The notes under the pieces are model-generated. The model did no database searches, had not been told where the DNA came from, and was given only the letters and a program-made list of their open reading frames with translations. The position numbers and the translations under genes are program-made. This document shows, one piece after another, positions 1 to 10,266 of a DNA stretch of 64,000 nucleotides (position 1 is its first letter; the number at the start of each line of letters is the position of its first letter). Location: contig CM114271.1 of the NCBI GenBank assembly GCA_050084515.1, positions 37,882,001 to 37,946,000 on the forward strand. The letters run 5' to 3'. The DNA comes from Blasia pusilla. Lineage: Eukaryota; Marchantiophyta; Marchantiopsida; Blasiales.

Positions 1-660
1 ATGGAGGGAATAAATGAAATATATGGGGGAGTTTGGTAAGAATGGGAAGGGGGCTGGTATTTTGGCAGGAGAGAGTAAGAGAGGAGAGGAAGAGAGAAAG
101 AGAGGAGAGTCTCTCTTAAAAAAAAAAGGGAGAGTCCGCCTCCTCTCTTCTAAAATTTCATTTGTTTCTTTATAAGTTTTTCTCTTTGAAATGCTAAAAA
201 ACTTTAGAAGAGAGTAACAAGTGGACTAGATTGGGTCATAAACTAACCTCGTTTTTCCAGGCTTCAATCCTAAACTAGACACACCAAGACCAAGTAAGCC
301 GTGGTCTGTATATACTACTTACATCACTCTATATGCTAGCCAAGACTTTCACTACTAATAGATGGGATTTATTTTCTCCTAGGACATTCTTGGAGATTGA
401 CAAACACGATAGCAAATTTGGTGAGTTTATTAGAAAAGGGATGGGTTTGAATATTTCCAATTATGACTCAGACTTCTCTGAGGCCACGAATCAGTCGTCT
501 ATGTTGGCTGAGCAATGGGTATATGGAGTGTCTATGATGGTGATGGGTGTTTGGAAAGTTTAGGGTTTAGCGTTTAAACACATCAGTCTGAGGTAAAGAA
601 AGCGATCCTTAAGGCCTACATGGAAGGACTACGAGGAAAATAAAGGCAATCAACCTTTCA
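1..660. other. No gene seen; purine-rich tract near the left edge
   Basis: I see nothing recognisable here. Positions about 64-135 are almost entirely A and G with repeated gagag runs. The longest open frame (333-563, 76 codons) has no motif I recognise. Confidence 0.5.
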
Positions 661-662
661 TC

Positions 663-1322
663 TTGTCGGAATCCGACAGGTTGGTAGACGTCAAGATTCC
701 ATAAAATCTAATGACGAAACAAGTGGAGAGAATGAAATGAAGGTAATGCATCATCCTTCCATGCAACCTGTCGGAATCCGACAGGTTTAGATGCTGATTG
801 CTCCCATTTTACTCTAAGTCCTTCCTTGTAGATCTGTGTCCTCTCTTCATGCAACTTGTCGGACTCTGATAGGTTGCATGATAGATGAAGTTTGAATCTA
901 AGAAGAACAACAGGAATGAAGCCTCCCAACCTGAGGCATGCCAACCTGTGAGAATGCAATAGGTTTCAGAAAATAACGCCTGAGTGAGGAATGGTTTGAA
1001 GGAAATGGGGGAACAAGGCGAGGGTCCACAAGCCAGCCAGAATGCCTGAAAGGATTGTGGTGGCACAAGAAAAGAAAAATTAGTCAAGTAGACAACCTGT
1101 CGAGATCCAACCGGGTGGAGAACGTTAAATTGGGAAAATGCAGCAGCCAATCAATTTGACATGCAACCTGTCTGAATCCGACAGGTTTCCTGAATGGATC
1201 ATAGAGAAAGAGGTTTAAAAAAATATGAGCATCCCGTAAGCAATAAATCCCACAACTTGTCGGAATCCAATAGGTTGCAAGCATGGTCTTTGGTTTGCAA
1301 CCCTGTTTAACTCGACGGGTTG
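663..1322. repeat. Array of eight spaced imperfect palindromes
   Basis: Eight copies of a short palindrome with core CCTGTCGGAATCCGACAGG occur at about 663-682, 765-787, 851-877, 942-966, 1093-1117, 1164-1188, 1253-1278 and 1297-1322. Several are extended by flanking complementary bases (GCAA...TTGC). Start-to-start spacing is uneven (44-151 bp), and the DNA between the units is not obviously repeated. The second and sixth units are the most complete; the others carry mutations, some in both arms. The array lies on the 3' side of the minus-strand methyltransferase-like remnant at 1827-2352. I do not recognise the motif as a named element. Confidence 0.85.
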
Positions 1323-1826
1323 CTCAATGAAGACCGTTCAACATAGAGGAATCGCAACCGAGACACACAAGTACCACTACTTAGAAGACACATCAAGAAC
1401 ATTAATATCCTTAAAAAAAATGGAAGTCCTTTATTATATCCTAGGGAAACTCGGAAATTTACATTTGTTCATAGAATCCAACAACTCTAGTCTATGATTT
1501 CCTTAGCCTTGTCATCTCAAATTTACTCCTAACTCTCCTTGGTTCCTGTACAAGAGGAATGTCTTGGGATACTAGTGGCTCATCTGGCCGATTGTAGATG
1601 GGGATTGAGAATGTAGGAGAAGTTGATAGCCTTGCCTCCCCCCCCTAGGTACACCATATCGGTCCCATGTGTGATTTTAAGAGTCCCAACGCCTTCCCCG
1701 TAAAAACATCTTGTATGCTCCGCAAGGTGACATCTATCCACTATCAATATGTACTTCATCACTTGAAACCACCAAATCCCTATTCCAAAACACTTGAATC
1801 AATTGAACCCGATAAATGCAGTGAAC
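1323..1826. other. No gene seen between palindrome array and methyltransferase-like remnant
   Basis: AT-rich sequence without recognisable coding or RNA features. It may be the 3' flank of the minus-strand remnant at 1827-2352. Confidence 0.4.
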
Positions 1827-2352
1827 TCACTCATCATCTTCTGAGAGCTCCTCCAAAATGATTGCCGGCCTTGCCCTGCCGATTTTTGGAATGACAGGAA
1901 GGGAAGATGGCGTCACTACCAATGGGTCTACTGTTGGTTGGAGTAGTTGCCTTTTGAGGTGAGTTGTAGACTCCCACAAGCCTTTCGTAATCCACCTTTG
2001 CCTCCTTGCAAAGGTCGAAAAGTTCCGTTCTTCCTTCAATGGAGAGAATGTTTCTGCCACTCTACCATGCACCTCTGATACTCGCCCTTGATAAACCAAC
2101 CAAGTCCAAGACCAAATCACATGTCCTCGAGCATAGCTCAATGAGGGTCTGCATCAGGGCAGTTGACTTATCCCTTCCTCCAAGTAAAGGCGTGCCTTCA
2201 ATCATAAAGAGTCCTTGGGGGGAATTGTAAAGGTTATCCAATGTGATCCAATCCAAGCATGGATCAACTGGATCGGATATTTGAAACACCTAAAACATGT
2301 GCTCAGGTCTCACAAATCAGTAGACATGGGAGTGCTCCATCTGTCCACAAGG
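1827..2352 (-). pseudogene. Decayed DNA N4/N6-methyltransferase-like domain
   Basis: Reading down the minus strand from about 2352, one frame gives a stretch like the C-terminal half of DNA N4-cytosine/N6-adenine methyltransferases. A helix-like KSTALMQTLIELCS lies before DLVLDLVGLSRAS (about 2118-2080). That corresponds to the family's 'P..L...LI....GD.VLD.F.GSG.T' block (motif I, AdoMet binding), and is followed by a GRN..SIE segment like the family's GR..IGIE. The catalytic (D/N)PP(Y/F) motif is not visible. An in-frame TAG sits at 2062-2064, further stops lie upstream of 2289, and the likely acidic C-terminus (ELSEDDE, ending 1827) is in another frame, so a frameshift near 1930 is probable. 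The upstream part may have been cut off by the foldback element at 2385. The family assignment is inferred from motif pattern only. Plants do not normally encode this type outside organelle-derived or mobile DNA. Confidence 0.4.
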
Positions 2353-2384
2353 CAAGAGCAAAAAATGGTTAGCTTTAAGGTGGA

Positions 2385-4293
2385 ATTTTAAGTTATCATA
2401 TTTCTCATTTTCAAAATTAAAGTAGAATTTGAAGAAAAATTATTACATACCATTTCTCAATTAAAATTTAAATAAAACTTATTCCTTCTCCCAAAATTCC
2501 ATCCTCCAATTAAATTGAAACAATATGTATTCCTTCTCCATCAACATTCATTTTCCCTTCCCTTGAAGTATGAATTAAGGGACAAAATTGTAAATATTTT
2601 ACTATTTTCCAAAACTTTCTCATTGTTTTGTGTGATTAATCACCCATTCTACCATAAACTAGTTACCTACAGATATTTATACAAATTATTAGAAAAAAAA
2701 TTTGAATTTCTTTACATATAATATTAGGCCTATAATTTTCTATTTCTATGAGGGTGTTATGATAGAAAAAATATTTTTTGTAATTATCATTTGTACTTTA
2801 TATCAATTGAGATAAATTTGGTTTTTAGAAAACCATATTTGATTGTAATGTGGTTATTAGAGAAATATAAAATTATTATAATAAATAAATAATCATTAAT
2901 TATAAATTAATTAATAAATGTGTGTGATTTAAAGTTGAATTCCTCCGAGGATAACTTAGTAGAATGAAATCAAAAAGAGGTCGGGAAAATTCTTCCTGTT
3001 TGTGTAAAAAAATTGGAAAATTACGGAAAATAAAAAAGATTTCCCAACACTGCCGGCTCCATTACCGCGAAAAATACTACCCGAACCATGTTTCTGCCTT
3101 ATGGTCTAGAGACAGGACTTTAGAGAGATGTGTCTTAATGTCCTACCTTTTGTTTGACATCGTGAACCCGATTTGTGCTTATGAAGCAAGGAAACCAAAT
3201 TCATTAGTAAGATACACGGGAAATAAAGAAAAATTTAAGAACCCGCAAAAGGAAAAGGGTATAACCCGTGAAGGGAAAGGACACACAAATTTTTCTTGTT
3301 TCACTTGGGTTGTGAAACCTTTCCTAACCCAATCAAGGAAACACTCTGCTAGAGTAATAATAAGATAGATTATTGTAATAGATAATGATGATTTCGGTCG
3401 GCCAAGACATGAGACCATAAGCTCTCGTGGCCTGGCCGACTGAATGGTGCCCAAAGATGTAGATTTGTAGGCCTCTCGATCGGGAGTGACGCGGGAGTAA
3501 ACGAAACCAACCTATGTCCTGTAGTTTCCAATAACCAGAAGTCTACTTTCCGCACTTGAGTCCGTCTGAGGCCTCGAAGTCACTTCTGACCAGATCGCCC
3601 TCTTGTTTTCTCTTGGGGACGCATATCTTAGTGATAGGGATTGGTTCTTTTTTTTCGAGGGAGCAAGGTCTTCAATTTTCACAAACGTGAAGAGGTTCCC
3701 GACCTCTTTATAGTGGATTCTACTAAGTTATCATGGGTGGTTAAAAATTAAGACCCACACACATTTATACAAATCAAATTTATAATTCAAAATTACTTTA
3801 TTCCATTTTTTTATGTTCTAGACCGTAGGTTTACAATGCAAATATGGTTTTCTAAAAAAAAATTATCTCAATTGAATGGTGTAGAGACATTTAAAAAATA
3901 TTTTCCCCATGATGAGAAACCCTCATAGAAATAGAAAATTATACGGGTTGCTCTAGACTTATGACGTTAGCCGATGAGCAAGCAATTCACGGGTTTTTCT
4001 CAATAGATATTTGAATAAAAAAGAAAAACAAGTTTATCCTAGAGGGGTGATTAATCACACAAAACAATGTATAGAGTTACAAGAAATCTTACTTTATTTA
4101 CAATTGAGCAATTCATACTTCAAGGGAAGGTTGAAAATGAGATGCTTGATGGAGAAAAAACCAATTTAATTGGAGGATGGAATTTTGGGAGAAGGAATAA
4201 GTTTTATTTAAATTTTAATTGAGAAATGGAATGTAATTGCTAGACAAAATCTCACTTTGTTTTGAGCAAATGGGAAATATGATAACTTAAAAA
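2385..4293. mobile_element. Foldback element with long inverted arms
   Basis: The segment 2385-2935 is matched in reverse complement by about 3750-4293. One stretch of roughly 65 bp (about 2451-2517 against about 4165-4232) is essentially perfect, and shorter blocks match further in, including the GTGTGATTAATCACCC segment and the ATTTCTATGAGGGT segment. The loop of about 815 bp (2936-3750) is less AT-rich than the arms and carries a 134-codon open frame (2964-3368 plus) without a recognisable domain. Long arms and a short unique core fit a foldback element, a MULE with long terminal inverted repeats, or a non-autonomous derivative of one. I could not identify a target-site duplication or a transposase. 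Confidence 0.75.
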
Positions 4294-5340
4294 TGATTTT
4301 TGAAGTTGTAGAGCAAGCGGTCGTTTTCCAAAATAAAAGAATTTCAATTAAAGAGGGAATGATTTCATTAATCATAGTTAACCAATAATTTAGATAGCAT
4401 ATATATATATTTTTTATAATTAGGGACCCATATGCTTAATTGTAACACAAACTAGGCAAAATCTTTCAATTTTGTTGATTAACCATATTAAATGGATAGA
4501 AATAGATAATGGCAAAGGAATGAATAGGGATTTGAGAGGAATATATCTTAATCAATTATTAATTTATTTAATATTATAATGGATGATTATAAAAATAAGT
4601 AACATGGAATAACTATAATCAATAACCAGAAATTTAGAATTTTACTTCAATTTGATGAAAAGAAAAGAAATTTTCATGGAGAAGGGGGATTTCGTTGAAA
4701 GTTTAGGGAAGGATGATTATTTAGGGATTGGGATATTGTTTAAATTTGAATGGAGGATTGTAATTACCAAGAAGAGTGAAATATTATCATTCTTATAAGA
4801 TTTTAAAAGATAGAATTTATTTTTGAAATTAAAAATTAATAACATGATCATTTAAAAATAAATCATATTAATCCACCCGTTATATTTTGGGAAAATAAAA
4901 TGAATTAAAAATGATTCAATTAATTAAAATTTAAAAAAAATTTGATTAATGAAAAAAAATTTTAAGATGAAAAATAATTATTGTTTGAGCTTGTATGGAA
5001 GAATGAGATTATTCAAGGGAGATGGTTATTATTGAAAGATGAAAATTTTCTTACTCTTTTAAAATTTAAAAAAAAAAGAATATTTAAAATTTAAAATTAT
5101 ATCCAATTTCAAAATTTGAACATAGTCCAAAACTCTTATTGAAAATTATTTTAAGGTCCTACTGCCAAGCGACAATTTGAGAACAAGAAAATTTTTGTTT
5201 AATTGAAAAACAATTGAACTTGAATTTTCTGGAATATATATTGTTTCCTCGGATCACGGGGTCTTACTAGTTATTTTGATGGGAAGAGAAAGTATTATTC
5301 ACACTTTTGTAGAAAATTGAACTTATCTAAAATATTAAAA
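4294..5340. other. AT-rich intergenic sequence
   Basis: Very AT-rich DNA with many oligo-A/T runs and a short TA microsatellite at about 4398-4415. No coding or RNA feature is supported. Confidence 0.5.
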
Positions 5341-5513
5341 AAAACTCAGTTTCGTAAAGTAAAACGTTTTTGAGCATATGCGTTGTGGACGAGAAGCAAG
5401 AACAAGGACCATAATCGCGACACCGTCTATCGAGTTTGGAGCTCGAGACACATATATATCATCCAACGCTGCCAGGTCAAAACTGATCACCTTCGAGAAT
5501 AACTTATCCTTGC

Positions 5514-5866
5514 GATCCATGACGGAGCTTCGCAAAAAAAACCAGAGCACAAGACTAAAAGCTGTTTGGGCATCTGATGGCCGAATCAATCATCTCAACG
5601 GTACACCCGATTTCACTCGGTTATACTAGCTAGCTCCGGTTACCACAGCACTCAATCTCACGGACTCTCATTCTTCATCTGTAACCGGATCGATCCATGA
5701 CGGAGCTTCGAAAAAAAACAGAGCACTAGACTAAAAACTGTGTGGGCATCTGATGGCCGAATCAATCATCTCAACGGTACACCCGATTTCACTCGGTTAT
5801 ACTAGCTAGCTCCGGTTACCATAGCACTCAATCTCATGGACTCTCATTCTTCATCTGTAACCGGAC
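5514..5866. repeat. 178 bp direct tandem duplication, two copies
   Basis: The segment starting GATCCATGACGGAGCTTCG at 5514 recurs at 5692 with a few substitutions and one small indel. Copy 1 is 5514-5691 and copy 2 is 5692 to about 5866, ending at CTGTAACCGGA. Open frames across it are too short to support a protein. The high identity suggests a recent local duplication beside the Bet v 1 inverted pair. Confidence 0.9.
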
Positions 5867-6382
5867 TCCTTTCGATAATTGATGTTTGATGTCGATAAAT
5901 TTAAATGACGACTTAAGTATTCGGTAGCCAGGGCAACTCGAAAGCATCAAGCACTGTAAACGTACTCTTTCAAATCTTCATGCATAGAAGGGATCAGAAC
6001 ACATGAGCCCTTCAAAATCGTACATCCTGCCGTTCCGAAATGACAGCACAAGGGCATGGCAGATTAGAGCTCGCGCCAGAACTGAGAAAGTGTGTGCTGG
6101 GAACAAATGAGAAAATGGATAGTGGCGTGCACCTCCGTGCAGGCTAACTAAACCCGGTTGAATCAAGCAGCACCTTACCACTAGCACGTATAAAAATGGA
6201 AGGCTCCGATCCAGCTCGACACTGTTATTCTGTTACTACACTTACAACGTCACACCGATAATTGATGCTGGTGGTGACGATCAATCATAAGGAGGGTCTT
6301 GAGCTCGATCTTCAGTGAAACAAGCAAGCAGAATCGATTGGTATTCGATGGGGATTAATACTGTGCATATCGTTGACTTCAT

Positions 6383-7329
6383 CTAGGCGCTGTTCTTGAT
6401 ATATCCTTCGACTGCCTTGAACAAATTTGTGACTGCTCCCTTCGCTTGTTCGACGACGCCAGGAATGGCGTTTTCTGAGCCGCCCTCGTACTCGGTGGTG
6501 ACGTGCACCTTGCACTTGTCATCGCCGACCGCGCTGATGGTCATACTGGTAACCCACTTGGTGAAGCCCACGCCCTCACTGAGATGTCCTCCCTCGATCT
6601 CTTGGGTGGTGATTTTAGCATCACCTTCGAGGTCCAGGCCGATGAGCTTCTCCTTGACGAACGCGCCGGCGGGCGCCACTGGAAAATGTAAACGGAGTTG
6701 GTGTGAGAGACCATCATGAATTTCAGGTGGCCATGGCTACTTGTACTAAGTCGATCACGGATACATCCCACATTTGAACGTTATGTAAAATTTTCCTAAA
6801 GGTTGAGTTTTGAAATTGACTGACTCATTCTATCGACCTGAATGAGTTTAACCGCATGCGTCAAACTGGAGCTAAGCGCAGGGGTTCATACATTCATTGT
6901 TTCCGGTGATATTCACACCAGGAAGGCCAGTAGCAAAGCGCGCCGAATCTTATTATAGCTAGATTTAACTAGAACTGTACATCTGGAATCGGTTCCATCG
7001 ATCTCTTCGAATTCATCAATACGTTCAAGCCAAAGTTGAAGTACGAGCTGCGAAATGGGACCGGTAAAACCGAGCGTACTCACATGCCTTCGGTAATCAA
7101 ATGCAACAATGTAGAGCCAACAAACATCTCACTGGGATACAGCATGTGTGAGCTTACCGAAGTTGATGATTCGCACCGAGCCTACGTGTCCTTCCACACC
7201 CTCGATTTCCTCCATGCTGCTAATGACCTCTGGTAAGAGCTTGGGGAACAGCGTGTTTTGCTCCTTCAAAGCTCCCCACAGGGCGCTCACAGGCACGGCC
7301 AACTCGACAACAGACTCGAAGGAACCCAT
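6383..7329 (-). CDS. Bet v 1 / PR-10-like protein, copy A
   Basis: Two exons, 7329-7158 and 6678-6383, separated by a GT-AG intron (7157-6679, 479 bp), encode 155 residues. The family forms a seven-stranded sheet around a long C-terminal helix enclosing a cavity for hydrophobic ligands; members are pathogenesis-related proteins, steroid/cytokinin binders or small-molecule enzymes. The intron splits the codon for residue 58 after its first base, the conserved position and phase of Bet v 1 genes. A glycine-containing loop (EGVEGHVGSVR, residues 43-53) sits where the family's Gly-rich loop lies. The C-terminus is a typical amphipathic helix (about 130-153). No signal peptide is seen, so the protein is probably cytosolic. 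I chose the MGSFES start because copies B and C begin the same way; an in-frame ATG 18 codons upstream (7383) is not conserved. Ligand and role cannot be told from sequence. Confidence 0.9.
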
Positions 7330-7493
7330 TTCCGGTCGGGTGCTGAATCTCGGCACTGATGCGATGGACTCTGGAGACGACACTCTCGAGATGAAGATGT
7401 AGGTACGGGATGCAAGAGCAAATCGAGTGATGGCGAAATTGTGAGAGAGTACTGGTTAGCGATGAAGCTTGCGAACTGAGATCGCGCGAGCTC

Positions 7494-7501
7494 CTTATAT
7501 A
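7494..7501 (-). promoter_or_regulatory. TATA box of Bet v 1 copy A
   Basis: TATATAAG on the minus strand lies about 165-172 bp before the ATG, inside a block (CTGTTCAGTATATAAG) shared with the promoter of copy B. Confidence 0.65.
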
Positions 7502-7514
7502 CTGAACAGAGCAA

Positions 7515-8225
7515 TGTGAGGCTGCTCTGTGGTTGCTGCCATCCGCCCGTACTCGGGTGCTGAATCATGCCTCCCAGTGGAGGCCGGGATGGCCGAGAAA
7601 GGGTTCCCCACCTCCACGGCCTCCACGGTCAAATGACGACGAAGTCCAAAGTTGCTGTTCTAAAGGTCGTCCCGCTCTGACCCGTCCGACGTAGCAAGCG
7701 TCTTCTCGAACTTCCATTATGGGCGCGGCTCGGATAAATCGGTCACTAGAATAGGCGTTTTCACCGGCCGAAAGACAAGTGAACATTACGCTTTTACGCC
7801 GGTTCCATCCGCTTTTAGCCTCTGTTGACTCGTTTGAGGACAGAGAAAGGACGACCTCACCGGCGTTTAGCATGCAGCCCGCGGTAGGATACGTTAAATT
7901 CGTATAGAATCGCGTTGAGACGGTCGGTCAGTGGAAACTCGTTAGTGTAAATATTGATAATGGACTGCCTTCGAGGGTTGTTCGTGCGTGAGTCATGAAG
8001 CGGATCACGGGAGTCAGATTAAAGCTAATGCAAGTTACAGCGAAGACCTTTCTAGGGACAAGGGGCATGCTAACTCGGACCGATGCGACACGTTGCCCCG
8101 TTGCAAGTCCTCAAGAGCACATGCCTAGCAAGACTTCGTCGGCAGGGCTGGGAAGCATTTCTGGTCGTTTGATCTAGACCAATGCATGGATGGCCTTTTT
8201 CCCGTGCTAGGCACCAGCTGAGGAG
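7515..8225. promoter_or_regulatory. Spacer between the divergent Bet v 1 promoters
   Basis: This segment of about 700 bp separates the two TATA boxes and is not clearly part of the inverted duplication. It probably holds upstream regulatory DNA for both genes. I could not assign specific elements with confidence. Confidence 0.4.
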
Positions 8226-8239
8226 CGTCCTCTGTTCAG

Positions 8240-8247
8240 TATATAAG
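8240..8247 (+). promoter_or_regulatory. TATA box of Bet v 1 copy B
   Basis: TATATAAG about 143-150 bp upstream of the ATG at 8390, in the same sequence context as the TATA box of copy A. Confidence 0.65.
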
Positions 8248-8389
8248 AGGCTCGCGCAGTCTCAGTTTGCAGGCATTCATCGCCAACCATTAAAGTCTCG
8301 CAATCAATCGATCTGCTCGTGCATCCAACTTTAGATCTCCGTCTAGATCATTTAGTCCATTCCATCAGGGTCGAGATTCAGCACCGGAA

Positions 8390-9162
8390 ATGGGTTCCTT
8401 CGAGTCTGCTGTGGAGTTGGCCGTGCCTGTGAGCGCCCTGTGGGCGGCTTTGAAGGAGCAAAACACGCTGTTCCCCAAGCTCTTACCAGAGGTCATTAGC
8501 AGCGTTGAGGAAATCGAGGGTGTGGAAGGACACGTCGGCTCCGTCCGACTCATCAAGTTTGGTAAGATCACGAAAGAACATGTCAGGCTCAAGAAGTCTA
8601 TGCACACAGTGTTGATGAGTAAATCACGGTCCGTTTTATTGGTCCCATTTAGCAGTCTGTATATAAAGAGGGGGTTTAAATTACGGTCTTGATCGATGGG
8701 GTTCAGTCAATTGCCAGACTTTTGGATAACGTTCAACGAGAGTGAGATCTCGGATGAATGCGTGATCGATGTTGCAATTAATCGCGATGAACGCCTAGTA
8801 TCAATAGGCATGGCCACCTGAAATTGAATGATCGGTTCTCACACCAACACCGTCCACACTTTCCAGTGGCTCCCGCGGGCGCGTTCGTCAAGGAGAAGCT
8901 CATCGGCCTGGACCTCGAAGGTGATTCTAAAATCACCACTCAAGAGATCGAGGGAGGACATCTCAGCGAGGGCGTGGGCTTCACCAAGTGGGTTACCATC
9001 ATGACCATCAGCGCCGTCGGCGATGACAAGTGCAAGGTGCACGTCACCACCGAGTACGAGGGCGGCTTAGAAAACGCCATTCCTGGCGTCGTCGAACAAG
9101 CGCAGGGAGCAGTCACACATTTGTTCAAGGCAATTGAAGATTATATCAAGAACAGCGCGTAG
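8390..9162 (+). CDS. Bet v 1 / PR-10-like protein, copy B
   Basis: Exons 8390-8561 and 8867-9162, joined across a 305 bp GT-AG intron (8562-8866), encode 155 residues and end at TAG 9160-9162. The protein differs from copy A at about 12 of 155 positions, mostly conservative, so both are likely functional and recently duplicated. The intron phase (1) and position (codon 58) match copy A and the family. Landmarks are strand beta-1 with VELAVPVSALW (residues 8-18), the Gly-containing loop at 43-53, the VKEKL segment just after the splice junction, and the C-terminal helix from about residue 130. The role is as for copy A: a small soluble ligand-binding or catalytic protein, probably cytosolic, with unknown ligand. 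It is transcribed away from copy A, with about 1060 bp between the start codons. Confidence 0.92.
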
Positions 9163-9545
9163 ATGAATTCAACGTTGTGCGAGGATTGGACCCAGGGAAT
9201 CAGAATTGATTCCGCTTGCATGTTGCCTTCAATTCTTTTATGGTTGATCGTCATCAATTAGCATTGTAGCTAATTGTAGACGAGAAACAGAATAACACTC
9301 TTGAGCTCGAGGTTTCCGTGTGTGTGCTAGTGGTAGCTAGCCCTGGTTCAACCAAGTTTAGTCGAGTTGGATCTACAATCCTCGGGGGTGCCGTTCGGTG
9401 ATGAGTTCCTGGCAAAGAGTTTTTATTCCAACTAGCTCCGGAGCTATGGCTAGCCTGTGCTGGCATCACGGAACCGCAGGATGTATGATTTTGGAGGGTT
9501 TATGAGTTTTGATCCTTTCTATGAATGAAAATTTGAGAGACTTTA

Positions 9546-9808
9546 CGGCACTTCTTAGTTTATTGTGTTCTCACAGCGGATTCCTATTATCAAGAGTGTC
9601 TTGAAACGCACATATGTAAGAAACTCGCTGAATTCTCGCAACCTGGCAAATGTGCATAAACATTAAGGAGTGATTACTGAATGGATACATCATGGCTAGA
9701 GGCGTCTCCCACGGCCTGAGCGAGTTAAGCTTGTCTTCCGCTTCACGAGCGTACACTGGCTTCGGCAGGTCAGGCAATCTGCAATTATATTACGATGGCA
9801 TACGACAG
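9546..9808. other. Short interval between Bet v 1 duplication and copia element
   Basis: No feature supported. The copia 5' LTR begins at 9809. Confidence 0.4.
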
Positions 9809-9985
9809 TGTTGGAATGTGTAAACGGCAACAAGCCGCGCTGCACATTAAACAAAAACGCTTCGTAAACGAGTTAGCTCCAATCAAACAGCATGCAAAAC
9901 AGTTTATAAACATGACTTAGGTCATGTATAAAACTCATGGATGTGACAATGAATTCAGCTCAGCAGAATTGCCGGTAGAGAGAAT
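9809..9985 (+). repeat. 5' LTR (proximal part) of the copia element
   Basis: Starts TGTTGGAATGTG and shares with the 3' copy the block ending CAGAATTGC (9972 here, 14419 there). The distance from LTR start to this block is about 163 bp here but 106 bp in the 3' copy, so one copy has an indel of about 57 bp. A TATA-like GTATAAAAC lies near 9926. The true LTR end could not be placed. Confidence 0.7.
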
Positions 9986-10266
9986 AGGACATCCGAGTGA
10001 GATTGGTACTCATATATAGAGAGAATAGGACAGGCATAACTCTGTACCCTTATGACAGGTACTCATATAAAGTGAAAATGGGATAGAACTCTGGATAGAA
10101 ACATGCAAGTGAAGAGAAGTGTGTACCTTGTTTGTACCTTATTTTTCTTTTTTCACAGGGACAAATATCAAGCTGAAAGAAGAGGAAGAAGACTAGCAAT
10201 CAGAAGTCGATCATATGCAGACAAGGAAGACCAGCAAGATCGAAGCGAGCCTTATCAAGATCAAAG

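Larger units (their letters stand above)
5960..9545. repeat. Large inverted segmental duplication carrying two Bet v 1 genes
   Basis: The left arm (about 5960-7510) and right arm (about 8225-9545) are reverse complements. Similarity covers the TATA region, 5' leader, both exons and the 3' flank. In the 3' flanks, the block around 5978-6045 matches 9480-9535 in reverse complement, and the block around 6140-6190 matches 9325-9370. The introns (479 and 305 bp) and the central spacer (about 7515-8225) have diverged or differ in length. The outcome is a head-to-head divergent gene pair. Confidence 0.85.

Noticed and set aside
663-1322. CRISPR array
   Set aside because: Repeats are imperfect, spacers vary from about 20 to 125 bp, and the context is a plant nuclear genome.
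5378-5629. 83-codon plus-strand frame
   Set aside because: It overlaps a similar frame on the other strand and runs into the 178 bp duplication; no motif.
6396-6719. Plus-strand open frames over exon 2 of Bet v 1 copy A (and minus-strand ones over copy B)
   Set aside because: They are antisense shadows of well-supported exons.
7330-7383. Upstream in-frame ATG giving an 18-residue extension of copy A
   Set aside because: The corresponding sequence in copy B has no in-frame ATG, and MGSF is conserved as the start in all three copies.
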